Positions 36,478 to 45,515 are shown, counted from the stretch's first letter. The stretch: 64,000 nt of DNA from Persicitalea sp038235275 (GCA_038235275.1 JBBSUC010000024.1:1-64000); one strand, 5' to 3'. Notes: a model not told the origin generated them from the letters alone. Numbers and translations are program-made.

Positions 36478-37590
36478 ATGATCCCACACTCCGCCAAAGC
36501 CGCCATCAGCCACGGCGACGGCACCTTTACTCTCGAAATCATTGAAGTCCTCCCACCTCAGGGCGACGAAGTGCTGGTCGAAATCAAAGCGGCGGGAATT
36601 TGCCATACCGACTACGACTCGCTTACCTGGGGAAAACCCATCGTCATGGGCCACGAGGGCGCGGGTGTCGTCAAGGAAGTCGGGCCAAAGGTTACGAAAA
36701 TAAAACCCGGCGACTCGGTGATCCTCAACTGGACCATTCCCTGCGGCAAGTGTTTTCAGTGCCGGGAAGGCAATGAGCATATTTGTGAAAAAAATTCGCC
36801 CGTCACGGCGGGCAATAAGGCCAGCGGTGGCCATGCCGGGTTGGAACGGACGCTCTGGAACGGGAAACCCATCGAGCGGTCGTTCAGTCTTGGTACTATG
36901 TCGGAGCTGACGGTTGTGCGCGAGGCGGCCGCCGTAAAGTTTGACGGTGATGTTCCCTTCACCTCGGCGGCCATCGTCGGCTGCGGTGTGATGACGGGCT
37001 ACGGCTCGGTAGTCAATGCGGCCAAAGTGAAGTCGGGAAGTTCGGTAGTGGTGCTGGGCGCGGGCGGGGTAGGGCTAAACGCCATTCAGGGTGCTAGAAT
37101 CGCCGGAGCCAAAATCATTGTGGCCGTTGACCTCAGCTCTACGCGACTGAAAATGGCCCAGGAGTATGGTGCCACGCACATCATTCAGGCAAAAAAAGCA
37201 GATAAAGGATTATTGGAAGTCGCCCAACAGGTAAAAAATCTCACCGACGGACGTGGGGCCGATTACGCTTTCGAATGCACAGCCATTCCCGAACTCGGTG
37301 CCGCCCCGCTGGCAATGGTACGAAACGCGGGCGTAGCCTGCCAGGTTAGCGGCATCGAGCAGGAAATCAAGATCGACATGAACCTCTTCGAGTGGGACAA
37401 GCTCTATATCAACCCGCTCTACGGCCAATGCAACCCCGAGCGAGATTTCCCAAAAATTTTGTCTCTATATAAGGAAGGAAAATTTAAATTGGACGAACTT
37501 GTTACCCGCACCTACCCGCTGGAAAATCTGTCCCAGGCCTTTGACGATATGCACCAAGGACGTAATGCCAAGGGGGTTATACAATTTTGA
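36478..37590 (+). CDS. Zinc-dependent alcohol dehydrogenase (MDR family)
   Basis: The 370-residue protein is a medium-chain dehydrogenase with the catalytic zinc ligands in GICHTDYDS (Cys) and MGHEGAGVV (His) and a third Cys in VGCGVMTGYG. The structural zinc lobe is PCGKCFQCREGNEHIC, and the Rossmann motif VVLGAGGVGLNAIQGARIAG. It resembles class III-type alcohol dehydrogenases and probably oxidises a primary alcohol or reduces an aldehyde with NAD(H); the substrate is unknown. The IS982 right end lies 14 bp upstream, so the native promoter is displaced and expression must come from the element or from a cryptic site. The stop is followed by the octamer-repeat region of the response-regulator gene. 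Confidence 0.93.
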   Translation: MIPHSAKAAISHGDGTFTLEIIEVLPPQGDEVLVEIKAAGICHTDYDSLTWGKPIVMGHEGAGVVKEVGPKVTKIKPGDSVILNWTIPCGKCFQCREGNEHICEKNSPVTAGNKASGGHAGLERTLWNGKPIERSFSLGTMSELTVVREAAAVKFDGDVPFTSAAIVGCGVMTGYGSVVNAAKVKSGSSVVVLGAGGVGLNAIQGARIAGAKIIVAVDLSSTRLKMAQEYGATHIIQAKKADKGLLEVAQQVKNLTDGRGADYAFECTAIPELGAAPLAMVRNAGVACQVSGIEQEIKIDMNLFEWDKLYINPLYGQCNPERDFPKILSLYKEGKFKLDELVTRTYPLENLSQAFDDMHQGRNAKGVIQF

Positions 37591-37615
37591 TTGAGAGACG
37601 GGGCCGCCCGCGCGG

Positions 37616-37692
37616 TGAGAGAATATTTTTTTTGAATTATTCTCTCATTCTCTCATTCTCTCATTCTCTCATTCTCTCATTCTCTCATTCTC
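37616..37692 (+). repeat. Octanucleotide tandem repeat with one complementary arm, before a response-regulator gene
   Basis: The unit ATTCTCTC is repeated six times in perfect tandem from 37639 to 37686, then a partial ATTCTC to 37692. Just upstream, 37617-37624 reads GAGAGAAT, the complement of one unit; arms 37616-37625 and 37638-37647 form a 10-bp stem with a 12-nt loop. Any unit could pair with that single arm. The array ends 11 bp before the regulator's ATG at 37704. Since 8 is not a multiple of 3, a copy-number change would shift any frame entering from upstream and would move the spacing to the promoter. Confidence 0.9.
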
Positions 37693-37703
37693 AATTAAAA
37701 AAT

Positions 37704-38384
37704 ATGCCTCGACTCCTCCTCCTCGAAGATGACCCCGTCCTGTCCCGGGAGGTCAGCACTTTCCTGACTGCCAAAGATTTTGTGTGTGACTGCGTGTTCG
37801 ATGGGGATGTGTTTTTTCGGCAATTAGGACTGGAAACCTACGATGCCTACATGCTGGACATCAATGTGCCGAAGTTGAATGGACTGGAAGTGTGCAAGAA
37901 AGTCCGGGAAAAAGATCCTACTACGCCTATACTTATGCTGACGGCTTACGGCGAAATTCAGGACAAGTTCGATGCTTTCCAGAATGGAGCAGACGATTAT
38001 TTGGTGAAGCCTTTTCACCTTGATGAACTGTACATCCGTATCCTGGCTTTACTTCGGCGTAGCAGTCAGCCGCAGGAGAAAAAGGATTTACTCACCGTGG
38101 CCGACCTGGAAATAGACCTTACCGAAATGAAGGTAAAGCGGGCTAATCAACCAATTGAACTCACGCCCAAAGAATACCAATTGCTGGTTTTCCTGGTCAA
38201 GGCTAAAGGTCGCACAGTATCCAAACAGGTTATCGCTGAGGCAGTTTGGGACATCCACTTTGAAACCAGCCTGAACACGATCGAGGTCTATATCAACTTT
38301 TTAAGAAAAAAAATCGATAAGGATCACGAAAAAAAACTCATTCACACCCGGCCGGGGTATGGGTATCTGATCAATTTTGAATGA
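37704..38384 (+). CDS. OmpR-family response regulator of the metal-efflux block
   Basis: The 226-residue protein starts at the ATG at 37704 (MPRLLLLEDDPVLSRE). A longer frame across the octamer repeat is open but has no support. The receiver domain has the acidic pocket E8-D9-D10, phospho-acceptor Asp52 (LDINVPKLNGLE), Thr80 and Lys102 (DDYLVKPF). The C-terminal winged helix (about 130-226) has ELTPKEYQLLVFLV and a DNA-recognition segment ending GYGYLINF. It overlaps the histidine-kinase start by 4 bp (ATGA). Being next to a CusCBA/CzcCBA-type pump, it is probably a metal-responsive activator of that pump; which metal is unknown. Confidence 0.93.
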   Translation: MPRLLLLEDDPVLSREVSTFLTAKDFVCDCVFDGDVFFRQLGLETYDAYMLDINVPKLNGLEVCKKVREKDPTTPILMLTAYGEIQDKFDAFQNGADDYLVKPFHLDELYIRILALLRRSSQPQEKKDLLTVADLEIDLTEMKVKRANQPIELTPKEYQLLVFLVKAKGRTVSKQVIAEAVWDIHFETSLNTIEVYINFLRKKIDKDHEKKLIHTRPGYGYLINFE

Positions 38385-39760
38385 CTTTAAAACGACGACT
38401 TTCCATCTACGTCAGCGCGGCCTTCTCGATTTTGTTCGGGGTGGCGATTGTATTGGTGTACTTGTCGTTTTCGTCCTTTCGCAAAGAAGAATTCAACGAC
38501 AGGTTGGAAGAGAAGGCACTTACAACGGTCGAGCTATTGTTTAAAGTCAAGGAAATTGACAAGCAAATGCTTAAAATCATCGATCAGAACAGCATAAACA
38601 AGCTGTACAATGAGAAAACGCTTGTTTTCGATGAGAACTACCGCCTCATTTACAGCAGTATCGACGACGCTTTCATTCAATGGAATCGGCAGGATTTGGT
38701 GACGTTAAAAAAGAAAAAACGCTTTTTCCGAATCGTTGGGGAAAAGGAGATTTTGGGTGTATTTTACGATTTTGCGGACGCTGATTACTACGTCCTGATT
38801 GCCGCTGAGGACCGCTACGGTAACAGCAAATTACAGTACTTGTTTTATTCACTGCTAACAACATTTCTGGTGGGGATTGCCATCGTGTGGTCTTCCACGT
38901 ATTTTATTATAAGTCGTTTGACAAAACCTCTGGATGATTTTCAAGACCGAATCACGCAAATTTCGGCCAATGAACTCAATACTCAAATCCCCGTCAACCT
39001 TTCCCGCAACGACGAAATAACCCTGCTCGCGCGGGCTTTCAACCAAATGCTGATCAGGATTGAAAGATCTTTTTCCGCCCAGCGAGATTTTACGGCTAAC
39101 GCCTCGCACGAGCTACGTACGCCCATTAGTCGCATTACCTTTCAGCTTGACAATCTTTTGGAATCAGAAGGACTTACGCTGGCAACCCGACAGTATTTGC
39201 AAAGCATATCCGGGAATGTAAGTCAGTTGTCGGAGTTGATTAATTCTCTGCTGATATTAGCCAAAAACAGTCAGACAGAAACGCTGGCGCAGTTCAAAAA
39301 TGAGCGGATCGACGAACTGATCTTCGCCGCTTACGAGCAGGTGCGGCGAAGTTCCTCAGACTTTAAGATGAATTTTGAAATCTTTGAAAACGAAGACCTG
39401 AGCAATGGACTGGAAGTCAGGGCAGCTAAACCGGTATTGGAAATTGCCATCGCTAATTTGTTGAGAAACGCCTGCCAGTATTCTTCCGACAAAACCGCTA
39501 CCGTTCTTTTGGAGCAAACCACCGAAGATCGCCTCACGCTGACTATTTCCAATCTGGGCGAACTGCTTTCCGAAACAGAAACAGAAACACTTTTTGAACC
39601 CTTCTCCCGAGGAACCAATGCCCGAAAGTTCAATGGTTCGGGCCTGGGTTTGAGCATCGTGAGACGTATTCTCGATTATCACGGGGCTTCGATTAAATAC
39701 GAAGGACGAGGCGGGGAGCATCGGTTTGTGATCGAGTTTAAAACTTTAAGCATAATTTAA
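38381..39760 (+). CDS. Sensor histidine kinase paired with the OmpR-type regulator
   Basis: The 459-residue inner-membrane protein has two membrane helices (about 11-31 and 152-174) around a periplasmic sensor loop. A HAMP-like linker (SRLTKPLDDFQDRITQIS) follows, then HisKA with ASHELRTPISRI (phospho-His243) and HATPase_c with NLLRNACQYS (N box) and GSGLGLSIV (G2 box). The ATG overlaps the regulator's stop codon. The small periplasmic loop and efflux neighbours suggest a CusS/CzcS-like metal sensor. The last codons hold one of the TTTAAG motifs of the candidate operator ahead of the next gene. Confidence 0.92.
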   Translation: MTLKRRLSIYVSAAFSILFGVAIVLVYLSFSSFRKEEFNDRLEEKALTTVELLFKVKEIDKQMLKIIDQNSINKLYNEKTLVFDENYRLIYSSIDDAFIQWNRQDLVTLKKKKRFFRIVGEKEILGVFYDFADADYYVLIAAEDRYGNSKLQYLFYSLLTTFLVGIAIVWSSTYFIISRLTKPLDDFQDRITQISANELNTQIPVNLSRNDEITLLARAFNQMLIRIERSFSAQRDFTANASHELRTPISRITFQLDNLLESEGLTLATRQYLQSISGNVSQLSELINSLLILAKNSQTETLAQFKNERIDELIFAAYEQVRRSSSDFKMNFEIFENEDLSNGLEVRAAKPVLEIAIANLLRNACQYSSDKTATVLLEQTTEDRLTLTISNLGELLSETETETLFEPFSRGTNARKFNGSGLGLSIVRRILDYHGASIKYEGRGGEHRFVIEFKTLSII

Positions 39761-39786
39761 GCCCACCTTAAAGCCCGTTTTAAGGT
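39745..39786 (+). promoter_or_regulatory. Candidate response-regulator operator before the RND operon
   Basis: TTTAAG occurs at 39745, 39756 and 39779. The first two start 11 bp apart and the third 23 bp further on, about one and two helical turns, which is how OmpR/PhoB-type regulators bind direct repeats. A palindrome, ACCTTAAA (39765-39772) with TTTAAGGT (39779-39786), overlaps the last copy. A weak -7-like CACCTTTG follows at about 39795-39802 and the TolC-type gene starts at 39828. I infer that the adjacent regulator binds here. Confidence 0.45.
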
Positions 39787-39827
39787 CGCCAACGCACCTT
39801 TGTGACGAAGTAAATTTTCGTCGCACC

Positions 39828-41072
39828 ATGAAGTGGCTTGTTCTCCTATCCTTTTTCCTACTTTCCTCACTTTCTCCTCTGAAAGCGCAACTGACTTTGC
39901 AACAGAGCGAGGACGCTTTCCGGCAGAATAATCTGCTGTTGTTAGCCGAACAATACAATATCAACGTGGCGCAAGCGGGAGTAATCCAGGCCCGCATTTG
40001 GGAATTACCCTACGTCACCGTAGAACTCAACGCCTTAAATCCTCCGCAACACCGCGTACTCGACGTAGGTGGTAAGGGTCAAAAACAACTGGCCATTCAG
40101 CAGTTGATATACATGGGCGGCAAAAAGAAAAATGAGATCGAGTTTGCCAAATCAAACGTCGGTTTGGCGGAATTACAGTTCGAGCAACTGGTAAGAAATC
40201 TGAGGTTTCAACTACGGCAGCAGTATTTCAGTCTGTATTTTGATCTTCGCAAAATTGAAAGTATTTCTTCCCAAGCCGCCCGTGTAGATACGCTCATTCA
40301 GGCCTATAAGGTACAGGTGGAGAAGGGAAATATTCCGCTCAAAGACCAGGTAAGACTGCAGTCACTGGCTTTGAGCTTACGCAACGACTTAGTTTCAACC
40401 CAACGTGACGTTTTCGAGGAACAGCGGCAACTCAATCTGTTAACGGGTGTCACCGAACCCATTGCTCCTACTATCACCGAAAGCGAGTTAACCGAACGCT
40501 TCGACAAGGCCATCACGCCCAATGTGGACGAGTTGCTGGATTTGGCCAAAGAATACAATCCCGACTACCGCCGTTTTCTGAAACTCATGGAAAGTAACGA
40601 GCTCTACGTTCGCTGGCAGCGGTCGTTGGCGACGCCCGATCTTACCGCCGGGGCATCTTACGACCAGCGTGGCGGAGCATTCAACAACCAGGTCAACCTG
40701 ACTTTTGGTGTTCCCCTCCCCTTTTGGAACCGGAATAAAGGCAACATTAAAATCGCCGAGTGGCAATTGAATCAAACGCGCGTGCAAAAAGACTTCCAGT
40801 TACTGGACATCCGCAACCAAATTACGGCCAGCCTGCGCGCCTGGGAACAGCAGAGCCAACAGTATCGACAATTGGCCACCAGCACCCAAAACTTCGACCT
40901 CGTCTACAATTCCATTCTCTTAAACTTCCGCCGAGGAAATATCCCGATTCTCGAATTCACCGACTTCATGGAAAGCTACAATCAAAGTATGCTCCAAATG
41001 AACGAACTCCGCAAGCAGTTGATCCTCTCGGAGGAAAGCGTGAATCAGGTGGTGAATGCGACGGTTTTTTAA
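39828..41072 (+). CDS. TolC-family outer-membrane efflux protein (CusC/CzcC type)
   Basis: The 414-residue protein has a signal peptide (ending PLKA) and long alternating heptad-rich helices typical of outer-membrane factors. Two repeats are visible: about 20-200 (SEDAFRQNNLLLLAEQYNIN, AQAGVIQARIWELPYV) and 230-414 (LDLAKEYNPDYRRFLKLMES, VQKDFQLLDIRNQITASLRA). The product forms the trimeric exit channel of an RND pump. It is the first gene of the efflux operon; the adaptor follows after 105 bp and the pump after that. Substrate is a divalent or monovalent metal by context. Confidence 0.9.
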   Translation: MKWLVLLSFFLLSSLSPLKAQLTLQQSEDAFRQNNLLLLAEQYNINVAQAGVIQARIWELPYVTVELNALNPPQHRVLDVGGKGQKQLAIQQLIYMGGKKKNEIEFAKSNVGLAELQFEQLVRNLRFQLRQQYFSLYFDLRKIESISSQAARVDTLIQAYKVQVEKGNIPLKDQVRLQSLALSLRNDLVSTQRDVFEEQRQLNLLTGVTEPIAPTITESELTERFDKAITPNVDELLDLAKEYNPDYRRFLKLMESNELYVRWQRSLATPDLTAGASYDQRGGAFNNQVNLTFGVPLPFWNRNKGNIKIAEWQLNQTRVQKDFQLLDIRNQITASLRAWEQQSQQYRQLATSTQNFDLVYNSILLNFRRGNIPILEFTDFMESYNQSMLQMNELRKQLILSEESVNQVVNATVF

Positions 41073-41177
41073 GGGAGCGGGATGCCCCGAGGCGCACAAA
41101 GTTCCAAAGACACAAAGTGGCCGACACCTAAACAAATCAACATCAATTAAACGATTCTACAATTACACAAATCCACC

Positions 41178-42254
41178 ATGAAACACCTCCCCTTCTTCCT
41201 AATCCTTCTCCTCACGGCTTGCGCGCATGAAGCTCCGCCTAAGGATGATATTGCACAGACTTTTGTGCTGAGCAATAAGATGCTATCTACTTCCAAAGTG
41301 TCGGAGGCCAAAATGGAGCCGCTGCGAAACGAATTGGGTTTTTATGGTAAAATCACCGCCGACAACAACAAACTAATTGAAGTTTATCCGGTGGTAGGAG
41401 GCAACGTGACGAAAGTATATGTCGAGTTAGGCGATTATGTCAAGAAAGGTCAACTGCTCGCTACGATCCGCAGTACCGACGTGGCGGGTTTCGACAAAGA
41501 TTTGGATGATGCCCAGAGCGATGTGCTGGTCGCTAAAAATAACTTGAAAGTGGTCCAGGAACTGAACGAGGGCAAACTTAACTCCGACAGGGATGTGGTG
41601 GAAGCCAAGAGTCAATTGGACAAAGCCAACTCGCAATTGAGTCGGGTGCAGGAGACTTTCAAGATTTACAGCATCAAGAAAGGCGCAATTTACGAAGTGC
41701 GCTCGCCGCTGAATGGCTTTATCATTCAGAAAGACATCAACCAAGACGAATTGCTCCGCTCCGACCGCAGCGACAATATCTTCGACATCGCCCAAATCGA
41801 CGACGTATGGGCCATCGCCAACGTCAACGAGAGCGACATCAATCAGGTAAAACTCGGCGTGGATGCCGATGTGACCACGCTCAGCTATCCCGATAAGGTG
41901 TTCAAGGGCAAAGTGGACAAAATTTTCAACACCATCGATCCCGACACCAAGGCGATGAAAATCCGCATCCAACTCAAGAATGCTAATTACTTGCTGAAAC
42001 CCGAAATGCGGGCCACCATCAAACTCTCCTTTACCGAGGGGCATGATATGCTGACTGTCCCTTCCACGGCTATCATTTTTGACAAAAGCAAAAATTACGT
42101 TATGGTCTTCCACGACCGCCGCAACATCGAAACCCGCGAGGTGGAGGTTTTCCGCCAAATAGGCCACACGACCTACCTTTCCGGTGGCCTAAAATCCAGC
42201 GAGAAAGTAATGACCGCCAATCAATTACTGGTGTACGATGCGCTGAATGATTAA
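41178..42254 (+). CDS. RND efflux periplasmic adaptor lipoprotein (HlyD/CusB type)
   Basis: The 358-residue protein has a lipobox LTAC (Cys at about 15). The membrane-fusion-protein order is seen: a lipoyl half-motif (YPVVGGNVTKVYVELGDYVK), a coiled-coil hairpin (DKDLDDAQSDVLVAKNNLK and following), the second lipoyl half with YEVRSPLNGFIIQKDINQDE, then beta-barrel (VWAIANVNESDINQVKLG) and membrane-proximal parts. It links the inner-membrane pump to the TolC-type channel. An extra N-terminal metal-binding region, as seen in some CusB proteins, is not evident. Confidence 0.92.
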   Translation: MKHLPFFLILLLTACAHEAPPKDDIAQTFVLSNKMLSTSKVSEAKMEPLRNELGFYGKITADNNKLIEVYPVVGGNVTKVYVELGDYVKKGQLLATIRSTDVAGFDKDLDDAQSDVLVAKNNLKVVQELNEGKLNSDRDVVEAKSQLDKANSQLSRVQETFKIYSIKKGAIYEVRSPLNGFIIQKDINQDELLRSDRSDNIFDIAQIDDVWAIANVNESDINQVKLGVDADVTTLSYPDKVFKGKVDKIFNTIDPDTKAMKIRIQLKNANYLLKPEMRATIKLSFTEGHDMLTVPSTAIIFDKSKNYVMVFHDRRNIETREVEVFRQIGHTTYLSGGLKSSEKVMTANQLLVYDALND

Positions 42255-42275
42255 TTCATTTTTGATCCGCTAGCT

Positions 42276-42298
42276 CCCCTCTCTTATCAGGAGAGGGG
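42276..42298. repeat. Intergenic palindrome of the CCCCTCTC/GAGAGGGG type
   Basis: CCCCTCTC at 42276-42283 and GAGAGGGG at 42291-42298 form an 8-bp stem with a 7-nt loop, followed by CCGGGTCGAGGT. I recall similar intergenic palindromes from many bacterial genomes as dispersed small repeats. It lies between the adaptor and pump genes and has no T-run, so it is a weak or non-terminating hairpin that may affect the relative expression of the two genes. Confidence 0.6.
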
Positions 42299-42327
42299 CC
42301 GGGTCGAGGTAAACCGACTAATTTTTC

Positions 42328-45300
42328 ATGAACAAATTCATAAGAGGCATTATTGCCTTTTCGCTTAAAAATAAAGCTTTCACCTTCTTTTGGGTTGGGG
42401 TACTGGCATTAGCAGGCTTCGTGGCCTTTAGGAATATGCCAATCGAGGCATTTCCTGACGTCACCAATACCCAAATCATCATTGTGACGCAATGGAATGG
42501 CCGCTCCGCCGAAGAAATCGAGCGCTTCGTGACCACGCCCATCGAAATCGCCATGAACTCGGTGCAGAAGAAGACCAGCGTCCGGAGCATCACTATGTTT
42601 GGCCTTTCTGTCATAAAAATCATCTTCGACGATGAGGTGGAGGATGCCTTCGCCCGCCAACAGGTCAACAACCAACTTCGCACCATTTCGCTGCCAGAAG
42701 ACGTCGATCCCGACGTTCAACCTCCCTATGGTCCCACGGGCGAAATATTTCGCTACATCCTGAAAAGCCCTACCCGCGACACCCGCGACCTGCTCACGAT
42801 TCAGTCGTGGACCATCGACCGCCAATTGCGGGCCATTCCCGGCGTGGCCGACATTGTGGCCTTCGGTGGTCAGGAGAAAACTTACGAGGTAAGTGTGGAT
42901 CCGAATCGCCTGGCACAGTACGATATCACACCCCTGCAAGTGTACGATGCTATCCACGAAAGCAACGTCAACGTGGGCGGTGATGTGATCGAGAAAAACG
43001 GCCAGGCTTACGTGGTGCGGGGCGTCGGTTTGCTGAATTCGGCCCAGGACATCGGCAACATCATGGTGGATGACGCGGGCGGGAACCCTGTGCTGGTTAA
43101 AAACGTGGCCGACGTCTTGGAAAGCTCTATGCCCCGCGTGGGGCAAGTTGGACTTGACAGCAGCGACGACGTAGTAGAAGGCATCGTGGTGATGCGCAAG
43201 GGCGAAAACCCCAACGAAGTACTGGGCCGGGTAAAAGAGAAAATCGCCGACCTCAACGAGCGCGTTTTGCCCAAAGATGTCAAGATGGTCACCTTCTACG
43301 ACCGCGACAACCTGATGAATTTCACGACCCGCACGGTAATGCACAATGTGATCGAGGGCATCGTGCTGGTGACGGTTATCGTATTCCTGTTTATGGCCGA
43401 CTGGCGCACCACGGTCACAGTATCCATCGTTATCCCGCTGGCGTTGTTGTTTGCCTTTCTTTGTTTAAAAGCAAAAGGCATGAGTGCCAATTTGCTGTCT
43501 TTGGGCGCGGTAGACTTCGGGATCATTATCGACGGGGCCGTGGTGATGGTGGAGGGAATTTTCGTGGCACTGGATCATTTAGCGGTAAAGGAGGGGATGG
43601 AGCGCTTTAACAAACTGGCCATCGGCAGCGTCATCAAGAAAACGGGCACCGAGATGGGTAAGGCTATTTTCTTTTCCAAACTCATCATCATAACGGCTTT
43701 GCTGCCCATTTTCTCTTTCCAAAAAGTGGAGGGAAAAATGTTCAGTCCGCTGGCTTACACGCTGGGTTTTGCGCTACTCGGGGCACTACTTTTCACACTG
43801 ACGCTAGTACCAGTTTTGTGCCACATTTTCTTAAATAAAAACGTCCGGGAAAAGCACAATCCCTTCGTTAATTTCTGGAACCGAATTGTGGCCCAGGGCT
43901 TTGGATGGACGTTTGCACACAAAAAACTGACTTTGGTAGTCTCACTGATAGTTATCGTCGTAACCTTTTTTTCCGCCACTTTCCTTGGCACGGAATTCTT
44001 GCCTCAACTTAACGAAGGCGCCCTTTGGGTGGAAGCTAAGCTACCCATGAGTTACAGCCTACCCGAAACCGTAAAAATGACGCACACCCTACGGGCCGAA
44101 CTGGAAAAATTCCCCGAGGTGAACGGCGTGCTGTCCCAGGCCGGGAGAAGCAACGACGGCACTGACCCCAGCGGCTTCTATTACGTGCAAATGCAGGTCA
44201 ACCTGAAACCAAAGGAAGAGTGGACCCGGCCCATCTCAATGGACGATCTGGTTCGCGAAATGGACGCCTCGCTTACGCGCTACCAGGGCATCGGCTACAA
44301 CTACTCGCAGCCCATTATCGACAACGTGGCCGAAAGTGTGGCGGGTATCAACGCATCCAACGCCGTGAAAATTTATGGCGACGACCTCGACCAGCTCGAT
44401 GGCCTGGCCAATCAGGTCATCAAACAAATCGAACACGTGCCGGGCATTAAAGATGTGGGTATCCTGCGCAACGTGGGCCAGCCCGAAGTCAGTGTGATTT
44501 TGGACCGTGAGAAAATGGCCGCGTACGGCATTAAGGTCGCCGATGCTCAGGCGGTGCTTGAAATGGCCTTTGGGGGCAAAACCGCTACCCAAAAGTACGA
44601 GGGAGAAAAAAAATTCGACGTGCGGGTACGCTACGAAAAGCAATACCGCCAAAACGAAAACGACATGGCCTCGCTGAAAGTACCCACTATCCACGGCACT
44701 AAAATTCCTCTGAAAGAAATTGCGACCATCCAACGCAGTACGGGTCCAGCGTTCATTTACCGTGACAACACCAAGCGCTTCATCGGCGTAAAGTTCTCGG
44801 TCCGTGACCGCGATCTGGGTAGTACCATCGCCGAAGCCCAGGCCAACGTTGCTAAAAATGTGAAGCTGCCCGCTGGCGACAGCATTGGCTGGACGGGTGA
44901 GTTCGAAAACCAGGTGCGGGCCACCAGTCGACTGGCGCAGGTGGTTCCTATTAGTTTGATCGGCATTTTCGTCATCCTATTTGTCATGTTTGGTAACATC
45001 AAAGACTCGCTCATTGTGCTGGCCAATGTGCCGTTTGCTCTCATTGGCGGCATTATCGCCCTGCACTTGACGGGCATTAACTTTGGCATTTCGGCGGGGG
45101 TGGGTTTCATCGCGCTGCTAGGTATTTGTATTCAAAACGGCGTGATTTTAATTTCAGAATTCCACAACAACTTACGAAAACGGCTCCCGCTTGCCGATGC
45201 CATCCGAGAAGGTGTAGTCGTTCGCACCCGTCCCGTGGTGATGACCGCGCTGATGGCCTCCATTGGTCTGATGCCCGCCGCGCTTTCGACGGGTATTGGT

Positions 45301-45429
45301 TCCGAGTCTCAGAAACCTCTGGCGGTCATTATCATTGGCGGCTTGGTTACGGCCACGGTTCTTACGCTGATGGTTTTCCCCATTATCTTTTGGATTTTCC
45401 ATCGCAAGAAGCACTTGGCAATTGCCTAA
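42328..45429 (+). CDS. Heavy-metal efflux RND pump (CusA/CzcA type)
   Basis: The 1033-residue inner-membrane transporter has the HME-RND features: 12 membrane helices in two bundles, the proton-relay motif DFGIIIDGAVVMVEG in helix 4 (Asp396), large periplasmic loops and ISLIGIFVILFVMFGNI in the second bundle. It starts MNKFIRGIIAFSLKNKAFT, close to the family form. It drives metal ions out of the periplasm or cytoplasm by proton antiport. It is the last gene of a regulator-kinase-channel-adaptor-pump block. Whether copper/silver or zinc/cobalt/cadmium is moved cannot be decided by reading. Confidence 0.95.
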   Translation: MNKFIRGIIAFSLKNKAFTFFWVGVLALAGFVAFRNMPIEAFPDVTNTQIIIVTQWNGRSAEEIERFVTTPIEIAMNSVQKKTSVRSITMFGLSVIKIIFDDEVEDAFARQQVNNQLRTISLPEDVDPDVQPPYGPTGEIFRYILKSPTRDTRDLLTIQSWTIDRQLRAIPGVADIVAFGGQEKTYEVSVDPNRLAQYDITPLQVYDAIHESNVNVGGDVIEKNGQAYVVRGVGLLNSAQDIGNIMVDDAGGNPVLVKNVADVLESSMPRVGQVGLDSSDDVVEGIVVMRKGENPNEVLGRVKEKIADLNERVLPKDVKMVTFYDRDNLMNFTTRTVMHNVIEGIVLVTVIVFLFMADWRTTVTVSIVIPLALLFAFLCLKAKGMSANLLSLGAVDFGIIIDGAVVMVEGIFVALDHLAVKEGMERFNKLAIGSVIKKTGTEMGKAIFFSKLIIITALLPIFSFQKVEGKMFSPLAYTLGFALLGALLFTLTLVPVLCHIFLNKNVREKHNPFVNFWNRIVAQGFGWTFAHKKLTLVVSLIVIVVTFFSATFLGTEFLPQLNEGALWVEAKLPMSYSLPETVKMTHTLRAELEKFPEVNGVLSQAGRSNDGTDPSGFYYVQMQVNLKPKEEWTRPISMDDLVREMDASLTRYQGIGYNYSQPIIDNVAESVAGINASNAVKIYGDDLDQLDGLANQVIKQIEHVPGIKDVGILRNVGQPEVSVILDREKMAAYGIKVADAQAVLEMAFGGKTATQKYEGEKKFDVRVRYEKQYRQNENDMASLKVPTIHGTKIPLKEIATIQRSTGPAFIYRDNTKRFIGVKFSVRDRDLGSTIAEAQANVAKNVKLPAGDSIGWTGEFENQVRATSRLAQVVPISLIGIFVILFVMFGNIKDSLIVLANVPFALIGGIIALHLTGINFGISAGVGFIALLGICIQNGVILISEFHNNLRKRLPLADAIREGVVVRTRPVVMTALMASIGLMPAALSTGIGSESQKPLAVIIIGGLVTATVLTLMVFPIIFWIFHRKKHLAIA

Positions 45430-45449
45430 GCTATTTTATTTAGACGTTA

Positions 45450-45480
45450 TTGGTAACTTTCAATTTGATTTCTATTTTTG
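45450..45480 (+). promoter_or_regulatory. Bacteroidota-type promoter for the small hypothetical gene
   Basis: TATTTTTG at 45473-45480 fits the TAnnTTTG -7 box, and TTGG at 45450-45453 lies 19 bp upstream as the -33 box. Transcription would start near 45487, giving a short leader before the ATG at 45516. This supports the shorter start of that gene. Confidence 0.75.
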
Positions 45481-45515
45481 TATGCTTTTTCTATTCATTC
45501 AAAAACACAATTCAA

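Noticed and set aside
37639..37692. Octamer repeat considered as a CRISPR array
   Set aside because: The units are 8 bp with no spacers and no cas genes are near.
42409..43344. A 311-codon minus-strand frame within the RND pump gene
   Set aside because: It is antisense to strongly conserved pump sequence, and its protein is histidine- and valine-rich noise.
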